Position numbers and translations under genes: made by a program. From contig OY752144.1 in assembly GCA_963573315.1 (NCBI GenBank), forward strand, positions 1,048,501 through 1,112,500: 64,000 nt of DNA, read 5' to 3'. This document shows, in pieces, positions 11,814 through 21,364 of the stretch (within the stretch, counting starts at the first letter, position 1; every line of letters starts with the position of its first letter). The notes beneath the pieces were generated by a model, which saw nothing but the letters and a program-made list of their open reading frames with translations, did no database searches and was not told the DNA's origin. Origin of the DNA: Entomortierella parvispora. Taxonomy: Eukaryota > Mortierellomycota > Mortierellomycetes > Mortierellales > Mortierellaceae.

Positions 11814-13857
11814 TTACAAGTACTGCCACATCCCGCAATCCACGCATTCTGCCTCTTGTTTACAAACAGGGACATCCTTGACCTTCAAAACGCCCTCGAT
11901 CGTGTCAAAGAGCCGGTGAGTCCGGATATCCACCTTCCAATTGTCTTCGCCAACAGGGTCATACACGCACGTCCTTCCCGTATGACATTTACTGATTGAG
12001 GGGGGAAAATAGGTTGAAAACAAGAGTTGAGATGAGAATCTTGCACAGATAGTTAAGAGGCCATCACTGTCCATAGTTCTTTTCTGGCCATTGGCTTCTT
12101 ACCTTTCCAGTGCAAACCCAGAGTAATAGCAAGCACTACGGGGTCCATTACACACTCCTTGGAAGATGGGGTCAGCCGTGTGACCAACATGGAACAATGG
12201 GAACTCATCCCAGCTGACGGCAGGTGGTCCTGGGAGGTGTAGACGTTGCGCGGCCAGTCGATCGCCCGGTGCCTCAAATGTCACAGTGGGTACGCCAAAA
12301 GTCAAACCCAAGAGGGAACTCAGTCCGCCTCCAAGACTGTGTCCTGTAAGCCATATGTTTGTGTCTGGGTACATGTCTTGCACCGTCCATAGGATGCCCT
12401 AGAGGGGGAAGAGATGTACAAAATCAGCACTGCAAGCTTAAAAGGAGACGCAAGATCATGAATAGTCATTCCAATAGAAAGTTTTGATCATAGTGAGGAG
12501 GTGATCATGGCGCACAAGGACGGGGGGGGGAGTAAGTCATTTACCATGGCAATGTTGTAGTAAACGTCGTCCGAATTGACACTGTCCTCGATACATGTCT
12601 GGTCGCATTGATAGCCGCCTCTGTTACAGTTGCACACGCCGCGCCACGTTCGATCTACTTTGGCACAGCAGCAAGAAAACAACAAATTGTCCTAGGGTTG
12701 TTTGAAAGCAATGTTAAACAACAAAAGATTTGCGTAGTTCATTAAAGCACCAATTCTGGATCTGCAAAGAAGCACTTCAAAAGAGACCAGATTTTTGTGC
12801 TGCCTTACATTGATCTTGTCGCGTGTCGCTGTTCCGCCACCTCCTCCAAGAATGGCGGCAGAAGTGCCCTTGATGGCGATAATAAGAGTCGAATTATCTG
12901 CTGATGCGAACACATGCCCTCTGACACCATCCTCCTCCCATCCAAAAGTCGAATTCTAAAAAATGGACACCAGTGGAAAAAAAAAATGGTCAGCCTAGAC
13001 AGAGAGAGGGGGAGAGAGAGGGAGAGAGATGGGCGGATAAAGTGGGGAGGAAGGAAAGTGAAAGAGCCACATGCTCAATACAATTGGTTGTGGACCATTT
13101 CAGGTGTCCATTCTTGTTTTTCGTAGTTTTGTGTACTCACCACACTCCAGTTTCCGTCAAGGTCATACCAGCCAGGGCTAGCGACCTCCGTGTAAGAGTT
13201 ATAGTTCATTTTTGACAGCTGTATAATTGTTTCCTTGTCCGTGGTGTCCGGCGCATCAACGATCTCTCTCGTCCAGGACTCGGGGCCAAAGGATTGATCT
13301 TCCATCAGACCCAAAGCTCGAAAGCCCCGACTACGGAAGTTGGGTGCCTTAGACTTTCTTGATTTCTTCTTCTTCTTCCACCATCCCATGGCACCGGCAT
13401 CCTCTTCTTGGTCACTGTCGCCTTTTGTTCGAGGTCGAAGGGTCGTGGTAGACTTGACCTTCAGTTGGTGGGTCAACGACTCTCCTGTCAAGAGTTCTGT
13501 CAATAGAATGTCCATGGGCGAAAGATCCAATCGACGAGAGAGTCCTGGATATCGGTGACCACCCCTGTGGAGGATATGGCGAAGGGTCAAGAACTCGTCT
13601 GGTCTTTGTTCGGGAACATGAGGCGGTTGTTGTTGCTGATGGCTATGGGGACGGTGCTGTTCAAACACAAGCTGTTGTTGCTGCTGCTGACCCTGTTGTA
13701 TTGGGGGCGGCTCCGCCCTCTGCAGTTGTGATGGTCGAAAGTAAGAGGAGAACGGAAACGCACTGGAGAGCCAAACAAGGTCGAGGAGGAGGACCAAGAG
13801 GCTAAGGAGGAGTGGCCGTGAGCGATGGAATGAAGAGAATGCGCTCTCCCGAGGCAT
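11814..13857 (-). CDS. ATG15: Autophagic phospholipase Atg15 (class 3 lipase)
   Basis: Exons 13857-13141, 12955-12809, 12691-12545, 12398-12103 and 11991-11814 join to 494 aa, with GT-AG introns. An N-terminal hydrophobic segment (about residues 15-34) fits the single membrane anchor that carries Atg15 into the vacuole via multivesicular bodies. The lipase core shows [32 protein letters not shown], the nucleophile elbow GHSLGG (Ser358), HTADPIF (Asp413) and DIRTHR (His461). The Ser-Asp-His spacing of 55 and 48 residues is what I recall for yeast Atg15. Atg15 degrades autophagic-body membranes in the vacuole. Residues ~45-95 form an unusual Gln/His/Pro-rich insert. The start is the ATG directly before the hydrophobic anchor; an upstream in-frame ATG at 13998 would place the anchor further inside. 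The gene converges on the AP-4 gene. Confidence 0.93.
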
Positions 13858-14217
13858 GTCCAGTGGATTCGTGGTTGGTGATGGAGTTGTGTTCAGGATG
13901 TGATGCAGAGTGAGATATGCAGGGTCTATGAGGGTGCAAAATGAAGGTCGATTGCGTGGCGTGCAGTGAGAAGAAGAAAAGAAAGCTGATGAGAGCATTC
14001 CATTGGGGAAGCAAGTTCATCCAAGTTGGGCCAAGCAAGGCAAGGAGCTGTGACTGGCCATGTGATCTATTGTTGCACAAACAGGATGGACCACTCAAAA
14101 GATCGTGATTCACACATCCCCAAAGTGATCCCAACTATCATCGAGACCTAGGGAGCTAGGGAAACCAAAAAGCTGGGGCCCTGGGGCCTCTGAGGAGTGG
14201 CAAAAGGAAAAGGAAAG
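13858..14217. other. Spacer between ATG15 and tRNA-Lys
   Basis: Upstream region of ATG15 and 3' flank of the tRNA gene. No further gene was recognised. The tRNA terminator lies at 14202-14211. Confidence 0.5.
14202..14211 (-). terminator. RNA polymerase III terminator of tRNA-Lys
   Basis: On the minus strand two TTTT runs (14211-14208 and 14205-14202) begin 7 nt after the tRNA 3' end. This is the usual Pol III stop signal. Confidence 0.7.
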
Positions 14218-14290
14218 CGCCCAACGTGGGGGTCGAACCCACAGCCTTCAGATTAAGAGTCTGACGCTCTACCGATTGAGCTAGCCGGGC
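14218..14290 (-). tRNA. tRNA-Lys (anticodon CTT), intact
   Basis: The 73-nt minus-strand sequence folds as a complete cloverleaf. The acceptor stem GCCCGGC/GTTGGGC has two G-U pairs. The D arm is GCTC-AATCGGTA-GAGC, the anticodon arm TCAGA-CTCTTAA-TCTGA (anticodon CTT), and the T arm GTGGG-TTCGACC-CCCAC. There is no intron. Internal promoters are present: an A box TAGCTCAATCGG at nt 8-19 and a B box GGTTCGACCCC in the T arm. Its first nucleotide touches the 3' end of retrotransposon copy A, so its present 5' leader is transposon sequence. The native 5' flank of the locus is now about 39 kb away, at 53060. This gene is the evident insertion target of elements A, B, C and E. Confidence 0.96.
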
Positions 14291-14915
14291 GAAGAGAGAG
14301 ATACTCTTCGGTTTATTCCATGCGGGGGGGTGCCGAAGCTTTCCCAAAGTGTTCCCCCTCGCTGGTAATGATAAAGGTTACTACTGCCGAACTATCTGTT
14401 TTTTCTAAAAAAAGTGGCTCGCCCTGCGCTAAGCGGGAACAAGGGCTTCACGATCCATACAGATCGGGCCCAGGGAGGTAGGGGTGGAAGACTATTTAGG
14501 AAAAAGGCGACGGAAACGGCGGCCCTTGGTCATGACAAGTGAGGAAGTGACACCCGAGAGGAGCGTCAGAGCCCTTGGCATGGATCTTCTGGATCTTGCA
14601 AGGATCCAGGGGTGCTCTTTGAGTAGGGCAGGGAGCCACCTACTCGCGAGCACTGCTTCTCAGAGGCGGGGAGAAGCAGCGACCGCTGATTTTATTTTTT
14701 TGGTCGGTTCCTGCTCATCTCTTGTTGGTAAAGAGATGAACCGATGCCTGTTGGAGGTCTTGACGGAGAAGGAGACCCGCTCGCGTTCTCGACCTTGTGT
14801 TTTCTGTTTTTTTGGTTTTCGTGTTTCGGGTCTGTTTTTCTGGCGGGGCGGTCAATTGCAGGAGTCGATCGTCCCTGATTTTGTTTTTTATCGTTCGGGA
14901 CCGTGCGGTGCAAAC
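14291..14915 (-). other. 3' UTR of copy A with terminal hairpin
   Basis: 625 nt follow the ORF2 stop. Near its end lie AATAAA (14317-14312) and the terminal 19-nt hairpin (14309-14291: 6-bp stem, 7-nt loop). The segment is conserved in all four copies. A plus-strand open frame (14484-15032) crosses it but is not considered a gene. Confidence 0.6.
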
Positions 14916-17900
14916 TTAATTGCTCCACATCTCTCCCCATTCCAGCCGATCTCGAAAGACCGTGATGTGAGGAGGATGGTGCCACACAGACACAAACTGG
15001 TCGTAGTTCTTTGTCGACGGCTCTTGCCCTAATTGGCCTCGAGCTCGTTGGTGGTGTTCCACTTGATCACGGTAGATGGCTCGCGCCTGTTCTACCTTGG
15101 CTCGTGTCTTGAACGCTGATACAACTGCTCCTCTCAGGTATATATCCGCCTGTCGTTCTCCATCTCCAAGGGCACAATAGCTTTGCCATATGGTTTGAGT
15201 GACGGTAGAATGCAGGTGGATGGCCAGAGGTGGCAGGTCCGCTACTCGGGGCCAACAGAGTATATCGTGATACACTATTGTGGATAGCGGTCCTGTCTGG
15301 CAGAGGGTTTCGATCCTCTCGCGGACTCGATCCCATTCTGCCAACACTTGTGGGCAGTCGTGAAAAGCATGGACTGTGTTCTCATGGACTTGTATCGGTG
15401 GGTCATGGGCGATGCACCTCCTGCACCACTTGTTCTCCACCGGTTGATTGAGTATTATGGTCGACTTGAATCCCTTGGTCCATACCGCTCTGTGATGGAG
15501 CTGGTACAGAAAGTGGCGCTCGTTGGGGCGTCGCTCGGTCGCCCAGAAGCGCTCCCAACACACCTTCCACTCTTCGTCCGGGATCGGAGGCATAGAGTTC
15601 CTTTCGGGATGAGGCCCAGGTCCCGTCCGGTCCACCTCGATGGATCTAAAGTTCATCAGGCTTGGGATGGCAGGCCAGTCCCTCTTGGCTTTAGGAAGAG
15701 GTCGTCCTACTTGGGCCTCTCGTGCTACTTTGCCCAGGTACAGACGAGCCCTCTTGACCTCAAAGGCGTTGGTCGCACACTCGCCATCAAAGAGTTGGAA
15801 GCGATATCCAATTCTTCGCTCTGGGCGCGGGGCCTCTTTGATGTCCAGCTCCTGGAACGCATGGACACTGGCGAGGATGCTGGCTGGGAGAGGGGGGTCT
15901 GACAGGCCCAATAGCCTTGTCCCTCTCTGTGTTGGGTTTTCTAGAGCAAAAATGGCTTGACCTCCGCCGTTGGCTGTCCCCTCTCTGACAATCGTCTCCA
16001 ACAGAGGAACCCATCTCTGGGCCGGGGTCTCCAGTCGGCGTGCCATCCATTTTGCTTTCAGGGCTTTGATCTGGTGTTCGGGGTGCAAGAGTCCGTATCC
16101 ACCCCATTTCTTGGGCTGGCGGTACCAATTCAGACTCACACGAGCGTTTGTTGTTGGCCACAAAATGTGACGGGTCAGCTTGTCCAACTCCTGGTAGAAC
16201 GACGCCGTAAAGGTGTAGAATGGTGCGACATACCACAGCTTTGACAAAAAGTACGTGTTCAGTACCGTCACACGACCTTCAAACGTCAGCTTTCTCAATC
16301 GCCATCCAGCAATTGCGTTCTCCAGTTTTCCGAGAATTCCCTTCTCAATCCCCTTCATGTCGCGTTCACCTGACTGCAACACGATTCCCAAGTGCTCAAA
16401 TGCGGTCCCGAAGGGCACCGCATTGACATTTGGGACAGCGATGACCGTGTGAGCGGTCTCGGTCAGAGGGATCAGAGTGGATTTGTCGTGGTTGATGCGA
16501 GCCCCAGACGCCGCTTCGTGGAGCCGGATTGCATTCTGAGCGTGGATATCATCTCCTGGTCCCATCAGCAGATTGGTGTCATCTGCAAAGGCGGCAACCT
16601 TGGGACGGATGCCAGGGACCATGGGCCCCCTGGCGGTTCGTGTGTAATGTAAAAGGAACGGCTCCAGTACAAAATTGAACAAGATCGGCGCGAGGGGATC
16701 ACCTTGGCGAAGTCCTCTCTTGATCTGGTACGGATCCGATTTGCGCGACCCCAAGTGGATGGTTGCCTCTAGCTCTGTGTAACAAAGCTTGATCCAGTGC
16801 CTGAGCCTCGGGCCAAATCCAAAGCGCTCCAAGCACAGATGCAGGTATCCCCATTCCACCCTATCATACGCCTTTTGCTGATCCAGACTCAAGATCGAAG
16901 CGTCTCCCTTGCTCCCGTCTTGAAAGTAATGAACCAGCAACTCCAGCAACATGACGTTGTCGTGTCCTTGTCGTTCTGGGATAAATCCCGTTTGATGAAC
17001 ATTCAAGATCTTGTCGGCAACAGGGTTCATCCGGTTGGTCAAGACCTTTGTAAAAATCTTGTAATCACACTGCGTGAGGGAAATAGGGCGGTAATTCCCT
17101 ATTTGCTCCGCATCCCCCTTTTTGAACAGCAAGATAGTCAGAGACTGACCATGCGATTCGGGCATAGACGCGACTGATCCTGGCTTGATATCGTTAAATA
17201 TCTCCATGAGGACCGGTGTGATCTTGGATTTGAAAGCTTTGTAGAATGCGTAGGTGAGCCCGTCAGTTCCTGGAGAGGATCGAGCCGCCATGGCTTGAAT
17301 CGCAGACGTAATCTCTCCCTCCGTGAGATCCGCATCCAGATCGATCTTATCTCTGGCGTTCACCGACGTGTGGACTGCACTCAGGAGCGTCTCCTGTGCG
17401 GTCCGGTCAGTCGGCTCTGACGTGTATAGCTCAGAATAAAACTCGCGGGCGATCGATTCAATCGAGTCCATGTCCTCTTTTGATTCTCCCTCCCTGTTTT
17501 TAAGAGCTGCGATAGTTGCTTTCCTACGGCGTGCGTGAAGAAGCATGGTAAAAAACGGCGTGGCCTTCTCTCCTTCCTCCACCCATTTCACCTTGGCCAT
17601 CAGCGCCACCTTTTGAAGTTCGTACTTGGACAGCTCACCCAGGTCATCAAGACATTGCAACCTCCTTGCAATTGCCTTCTTGTTCCTGGGGTGCTGGTCG
17701 AGAGTAGCGTCCGCTTGCGCGAGATCCCTGGTCAACTTTCGACGCTTGTCCATGTTATCTCTTCGTTTTTTCTTTGCATATTTCAGACCTTCCTCCAAGA
17801 TCCTGGTCTTGCACTCGTCCCAACAGGTGGACATGGGTGGCGAGTCGGGCTGACTCCTCTTCTCTGCCAGATCCGCAAAGAGAGAGTTCACCTTTTCCAC

Positions 17901-18947
17901 AAAGGTCGGGTCGTGCAACAGACGCTCATCCAGTACCTCGGAAGCACAGTATGGAGGTTTGTCCGTAGTAAAAAGTGTGGCAGAGACTAGTCGATGGTCG
18001 AGCTTGGATTTTTTGTCGGGCCAGTAAATGTCGCAAGAGCGAACCTCCTGGGCCGAGACTGATCCAAGCATTGTAGCCGACACCATCAGATAGTCAATCC
18101 TTGAGTTTGTGTTCAAGATAATTCCGGGCTGTCCCGGAGTTGCTGGGTTCTCCACCAGGTCATCGTCTCTGTCTAGCATGGCTAGCAGCTCCGCTCCATC
18201 CCCTATCGCTGGCCTCTCCCTCTCCAGCTCTAGCGGATCCGCGGCCTCCAAAAAGGCGCGACGGATTGCCATGTTCTGGGGGGTGACGGCGACAGTCCTG
18301 ACGTGGTAGTGAGTATAGTATGGTTTGTTCTTTGTCCGAGGGAGGGCAGTGTCCACCAGGTTCAGCGGCGTCATCAAGGCGTCCACTACATTCTGCCAGG
18401 GTGCAGTGTAGCGGTATTCTTGTTGAAGTTCTACTGTTCGTGGAGGGTTTCTGTCTAACATCGGGTGCATTGTGTTGTTGAAGTCTCCCAGGACGACTGT
18501 GAGAGGGTGTGCAATTCTGCCCACGTCCAATCTGGCAAGAAAAATTGGCTGCTCTCTGTCGTTGGCTGGAAGATATAAGTTTGTGATCCTAAGAGTATCC
18601 TCGTCCTGTCCTGCCGCTTTGAGGATGGCCGATAGGATACGGCCTTCTCCAAGCTCCACAGTGTCGGTGAGGAAGAATCTTTCATGACAAACCAGCAGGC
18701 CGCAATATCGGGTAAAGAGGGACTTGCCCCTCTCCCCCCAATCTCTTGTCCATTTGGCTTTGACGGTGTCATTAAAGATCCCAAAGTTTGCGGTCTCCTG
18801 GATCGCAATGATGTCAATTGGTTGATTTTTTAACCATGCAAAGAATGCACGGCGATTCTCATCGCTGAGAATAGATCTTACGTTCAACGTCGCTACCCGA
18901 AGGTTGGCATACGTGGACGCGTTCGGTGGTATAGGTTGTACAGGCAT
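14916..18947 (-). CDS. Copy A ORF2: APE endonuclease and reverse transcriptase
   Basis: 1343 aa, no frameshift. The N-terminal apurinic-type endonuclease has RVATLNVRSI, IIAIQETANFG, LGDFNNTMHP (GDFN at 154-157), RIDYLMVSAT and KLDHRLVSATLF, where LDH replaces the usual SDH. The reverse transcriptase follows: LLFKKGDAEQIGNYRPISL, ILSLDQQKAYDRVEWGYL, GLRQGDPLAPILFNFVLEPF, and the catalytic FADD at 787-790. Near the C terminus a Cys/His cluster starting at Cys1175 (CRRC...H...C) resembles the zinc knuckle of L1/Tx1 elements. There is no RNase H domain. Domain order and the RT motifs place it in the L1/Tx1 group, which includes families targeting RNA genes. The protein would nick the target and copy the element RNA in place. 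The site specificity inside tRNA-Lys presumably resides in the APE domain (inference). The ATG follows ORF1 by 44 nt. Confidence 0.95.
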   Translation of the reverse strand: MPVQPIPPNASTYANLRVATLNVRSILSDENRRAFFAWLKNQPIDIIAIQETANFGIFNDTVKAKWTRDWGERGKSLFTRYCGLLVCHERFFLTDTVELGEGRILSAILKAAGQDEDTLRITNLYLPANDREQPIFLARLDVGRIAHPLTVVLGDFNNTMHPMLDRNPPRTVELQQEYRYTAPWQNVVDALMTPLNLVDTALPRTKNKPYYTHYHVRTVAVTPQNMAIRRAFLEAADPLELERERPAIGDGAELLAMLDRDDDLVENPATPGQPGIILNTNSRIDYLMVSATMLGSVSAQEVRSCDIYWPDKKSKLDHRLVSATLFTTDKPPYCASEVLDERLLHDPTFVEKVNSLFADLAEKRSQPDSPPMSTCWDECKTRILEEGLKYAKKKRRDNMDKRRKLTRDLAQADATLDQHPRNKKAIARRLQCLDDLGELSKYELQKVALMAKVKWVEEGEKATPFFTMLLHARRRKATIAALKNREGESKEDMDSIESIAREFYSELYTSEPTDRTAQETLLSAVHTSVNARDKIDLDADLTEGEITSAIQAMAARSSPGTDGLTYAFYKAFKSKITPVLMEIFNDIKPGSVASMPESHGQSLTILLFKKGDAEQIGNYRPISLTQCDYKIFTKVLTNRMNPVADKILNVHQTGFIPERQGHDNVMLLELLVHYFQDGSKGDASILSLDQQKAYDRVEWGYLHLCLERFGFGPRLRHWIKLCYTELEATIHLGSRKSDPYQIKRGLRQGDPLAPILFNFVLEPFLLHYTRTARGPMVPGIRPKVAAFADDTNLLMGPGDDIHAQNAIRLHEAASGARINHDKSTLIPLTETAHTVIAVPNVNAVPFGTAFEHLGIVLQSGERDMKGIEKGILGKLENAIAGWRLRKLTFEGRVTVLNTYFLSKLWYVAPFYTFTASFYQELDKLTRHILWPTTNARVSLNWYRQPKKWGGYGLLHPEHQIKALKAKWMARRLETPAQRWVPLLETIVREGTANGGGQAIFALENPTQRGTRLLGLSDPPLPASILASVHAFQELDIKEAPRPERRIGYRFQLFDGECATNAFEVKRARLYLGKVAREAQVGRPLPKAKRDWPAIPSLMNFRSIEVDRTGPGPHPERNSMPPIPDEEWKVCWERFWATERRPNERHFLYQLHHRAVWTKGFKSTIILNQPVENKWCRRCIAHDPPIQVHENTVHAFHDCPQVLAEWDRVRERIETLCQTGPLSTIVYHDILCWPRVADLPPLAIHLHSTVTQTIWQSYCALGDGERQADIYLRGAVVSAFKTRAKVEQARAIYRDQVEHHQRARGQLGQEPSTKNYDQFVSVWHHPPHITVFRDRLEWGEMWSN

Positions 18948-18991
18948 TGGGAAAAAACAGTTGGAAGAAGGCGACGGGCAGAGACAAGTCT

Positions 18992-21364
18992 CTACTTAGT
19001 CGACTTGCTGGCTCTCGTCGTCGGTTTTCCAATGGGCTTTCCAATTGGTTTCCCGACTGCCTTCACAATTGATTTCCCAGTCGACTTTTTTCTGATTCGG
19101 GCGGCCATCTTGAGCGTTATCATCGCCTCCACCTCGGCTCTAGACCGTCCTGATGTTTTCATATACATCTCGATGTCTACCTCTTCCGGGTCCATATCAT
19201 CCATAAAGTCATCCTCGTCGAATATGTCATGGGTATTGTCTGCTGCCCTGAAAGCTTCCGCCGCTGCCGAGGCCTCATCTGCAGCTTCCCCTGCAGCTGC
19301 TGCCGCAGCTGCTTGCCAGGCTTCCTGCTGGGCATGTTCCCATTGCTGACGGGCCTGTTCCTGTGCTAACCAGGCTTCCTGCTGGCGGGCGTATTCCTGT
19401 GCTAACCGGGCCTGTTCTTCTTCTGCCCTGATCATAGCTTGTTGGGCAGCTGCTACCTTCGCCGCCTCTTGCTCCTGTGCGATCTTGGATGATGTTGCTG
19501 TTTGAATATCGGCAGAGGTGGACTCTGCAGTCTGGTTACCGTTGCTGACTGCATTAGTACCCTTGACGGTCTCAGTGGGACCGCTCGTTCCTGACCCTGC
19601 TGCTCCAGAGCTGTTTCCAGATGGTGCAAAGGTCACACTAGCTTTGGTAGCAGTAGGAGTGCTCTTGCTGTTGGATACAGCAGAGCCCTCCTCTGTCCCC
19701 CTGTTCACGTCCACCCGAGCTTCGGACTCCTTCCTCTGCTCCTGGTGGTCGTCGGTGTTGGCTTTGGCCTTCCCCTTGCCTTTGCTTCCACCGCCGTCTT
19801 CGGGTTTTTTCCCTCCTCCATTGCCTGCTCCACTGGCACTTCCCTGTTGAGTCTTCTTCCTCTCCACAGGGTTGTCCGAGTCGGATTGCGGGCCAGGACG
19901 GGATCTTGTACTGTAAGGACGTTTCTTCTGTCCTACCGTAGTCCATTCCTCCTCATTGTCTCGCTGCGTATTGAGTTTGTTTGAACCAGCTTTATTGGCT
20001 GTGGATTTGTTGCCTGACTGACTATGGGTGTTGACTGTTGGCTGGGTGATTTCAGTGTCCGGAAATGCCTTTACCATCATCGCTGTCTCCAACGGCTCTC
20101 CTTGATCGACCGACCAAGTGATTGGATGAGGACACTCCCTCCTGATGTGCTCGTCCGTCCCACATCTGTAACAGACCTTGCCTCCCTTGGGCCAGGTAAA
20201 CAGAGTGTTTACTCCTGACAGCGCCGCCATCCGGGGCAGCTGCAGGTCCTTGAGCTTTCCAGAGGGGATCTCCAGGATGAAATCCACCACTCCTGTCAAC
20301 GTCTCCTTTGATCCCGTCACATAGTGCGGGTTGATGTATTTGATCTCCCCTGCTTCCTGGAAGATCCGCTTCAATTCTTTCTCAAGGTCGTCAGGGTCCA
20401 ACTCAAAGACCGATTCCGCTCGGATTTGAAGTCGAGACCCCGTCGAGTGCACCGCTCTTTCCACTCGGAGACGGACGCCCTTGACCACCACAGGGGTGAC
20501 GAGAAATTCCTCCAGGTCCTTTGCATGGAGGAATCCGACAACTGAGATCCCGTATGTATCGTTCTTCAGGACACAGCGTGCATCTAGGAGTTTGTTCAAC
20601 TCCAGTTGCAGGTCCTCTGCCCTGACCTTCGTGTTCTCATAAATAATAACCGCCGCTCCCCTTCTAAGCCGTGTAAAGTGCTGGGGGAGTTGGGCCTGTA
20701 CCCTGGCCTCGACTCGGCGACGAAGAACCTCCTGACTGCGTTTGGACTCTGCACGGGCACCCGCAGCAAAGGCGTATGTCCGAATCGGCATCGGACCCGC
20801 CGCGGGCATGGGAGGAATGGGAGCCTGCTCCTCCATCTCCTCATCCCTCAGACCCGAGGGAGATGAAGCGGCAGACTTCGACGATGATGATGACACAGGA
20901 CCAGTCCCTCCTGACTGTCCTGCAGGCTTCTCCAAGACTAAAGCCGATTTCAATGGCACCCTACCAGAGGTGGGGCGTGCGGATGGCTGCCCAGGCTCAT
21001 CGGCACGACCAGACATGGTAGTGGTGGACAAAGAAGACGGCTCACCCCCAGGGGTGGTCTTGGCCGTTGTGTTGTGGACTACGGCGGTCCCTCCTGAACC
21101 CCTGCCAGAGGTGGATGATGCGGATGGTCTCCCAAGCCTATCGGCATCATGCGACGTGGCAGGTTGGTTCAGGGGTGATCGCTCACCCGCGAGGGTGGTC
21201 CTAACGGACGAAATGGGCTGACCCGATGCGGCCGCCTCGGCACTGACACTAGCGTTGGTGGAGATAGATCCCACCCCCAAAGGGTCTATCCCGGCAACTG
21301 TAGTGACCAGATGCGGAGACGCAGGCATGTTGGGGTCGTCCATGGTGACGAGTTGTTGATTCAT
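18992..21364 (-). CDS. Copy A ORF1: nucleic-acid-binding protein with CCHC zinc knuckle
   Basis: 790 aa from the ATG at 21362-21364; a second in-frame ATG lies 7 codons later. The first ~190 residues are Ser/Thr/Gly/Pro-rich. A folded region at about 210-390 alternates beta and alpha like two RRM-type folds (AAVIIYENTKVRAEDLQLEL, then LEKELKRIFQEAGEIKYI). A CCHC knuckle follows, CYRCGTDEHIRREC, starting at about Cys398. Next come a charged linker and an Ala/Gln/Glu-rich stretch with AQQEAW-type repeats, probably a coiled coil. The C terminus is basic, with IGKP repeats. This matches ORF1 proteins of L1/Tx1 elements, which coat the element RNA. Upstream in-frame GTG codons are not used as starts here because the gene is eukaryotic. 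Confidence 0.9.
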   Translation of the reverse strand: MNQQLVTMDDPNMPASPHLVTTVAGIDPLGVGSISTNASVSAEAAASGQPISSVRTTLAGERSPLNQPATSHDADRLGRPSASSTSGRGSGGTAVVHNTTAKTTPGGEPSSLSTTTMSGRADEPGQPSARPTSGRVPLKSALVLEKPAGQSGGTGPVSSSSSKSAASSPSGLRDEEMEEQAPIPPMPAAGPMPIRTYAFAAGARAESKRSQEVLRRRVEARVQAQLPQHFTRLRRGAAVIIYENTKVRAEDLQLELNKLLDARCVLKNDTYGISVVGFLHAKDLEEFLVTPVVVKGVRLRVERAVHSTGSRLQIRAESVFELDPDDLEKELKRIFQEAGEIKYINPHYVTGSKETLTGVVDFILEIPSGKLKDLQLPRMAALSGVNTLFTWPKGGKVCYRCGTDEHIRRECPHPITWSVDQGEPLETAMMVKAFPDTEITQPTVNTHSQSGNKSTANKAGSNKLNTQRDNEEEWTTVGQKKRPYSTRSRPGPQSDSDNPVERKKTQQGSASGAGNGGGKKPEDGGGSKGKGKAKANTDDHQEQRKESEARVDVNRGTEEGSAVSNSKSTPTATKASVTFAPSGNSSGAAGSGTSGPTETVKGTNAVSNGNQTAESTSADIQTATSSKIAQEQEAAKVAAAQQAMIRAEEEQARLAQEYARQQEAWLAQEQARQQWEHAQQEAWQAAAAAAAGEAADEASAAAEAFRAADNTHDIFDEDDFMDDMDPEEVDIEMYMKTSGRSRAEVEAMITLKMAARIRKKSTGKSIVKAVGKPIGKPIGKPTTRASKSTK

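Noticed and set aside
14484-15032. 182-aa plus-strand open frame, repeated at 21735, 28985 and 46007
   Set aside because: It runs antisense across the 3' UTR and the end of ORF2. The one-base loss in copy B truncates it to 144 aa while leaving ORF2 unharmed. It has no domain features and no sign of constraint.
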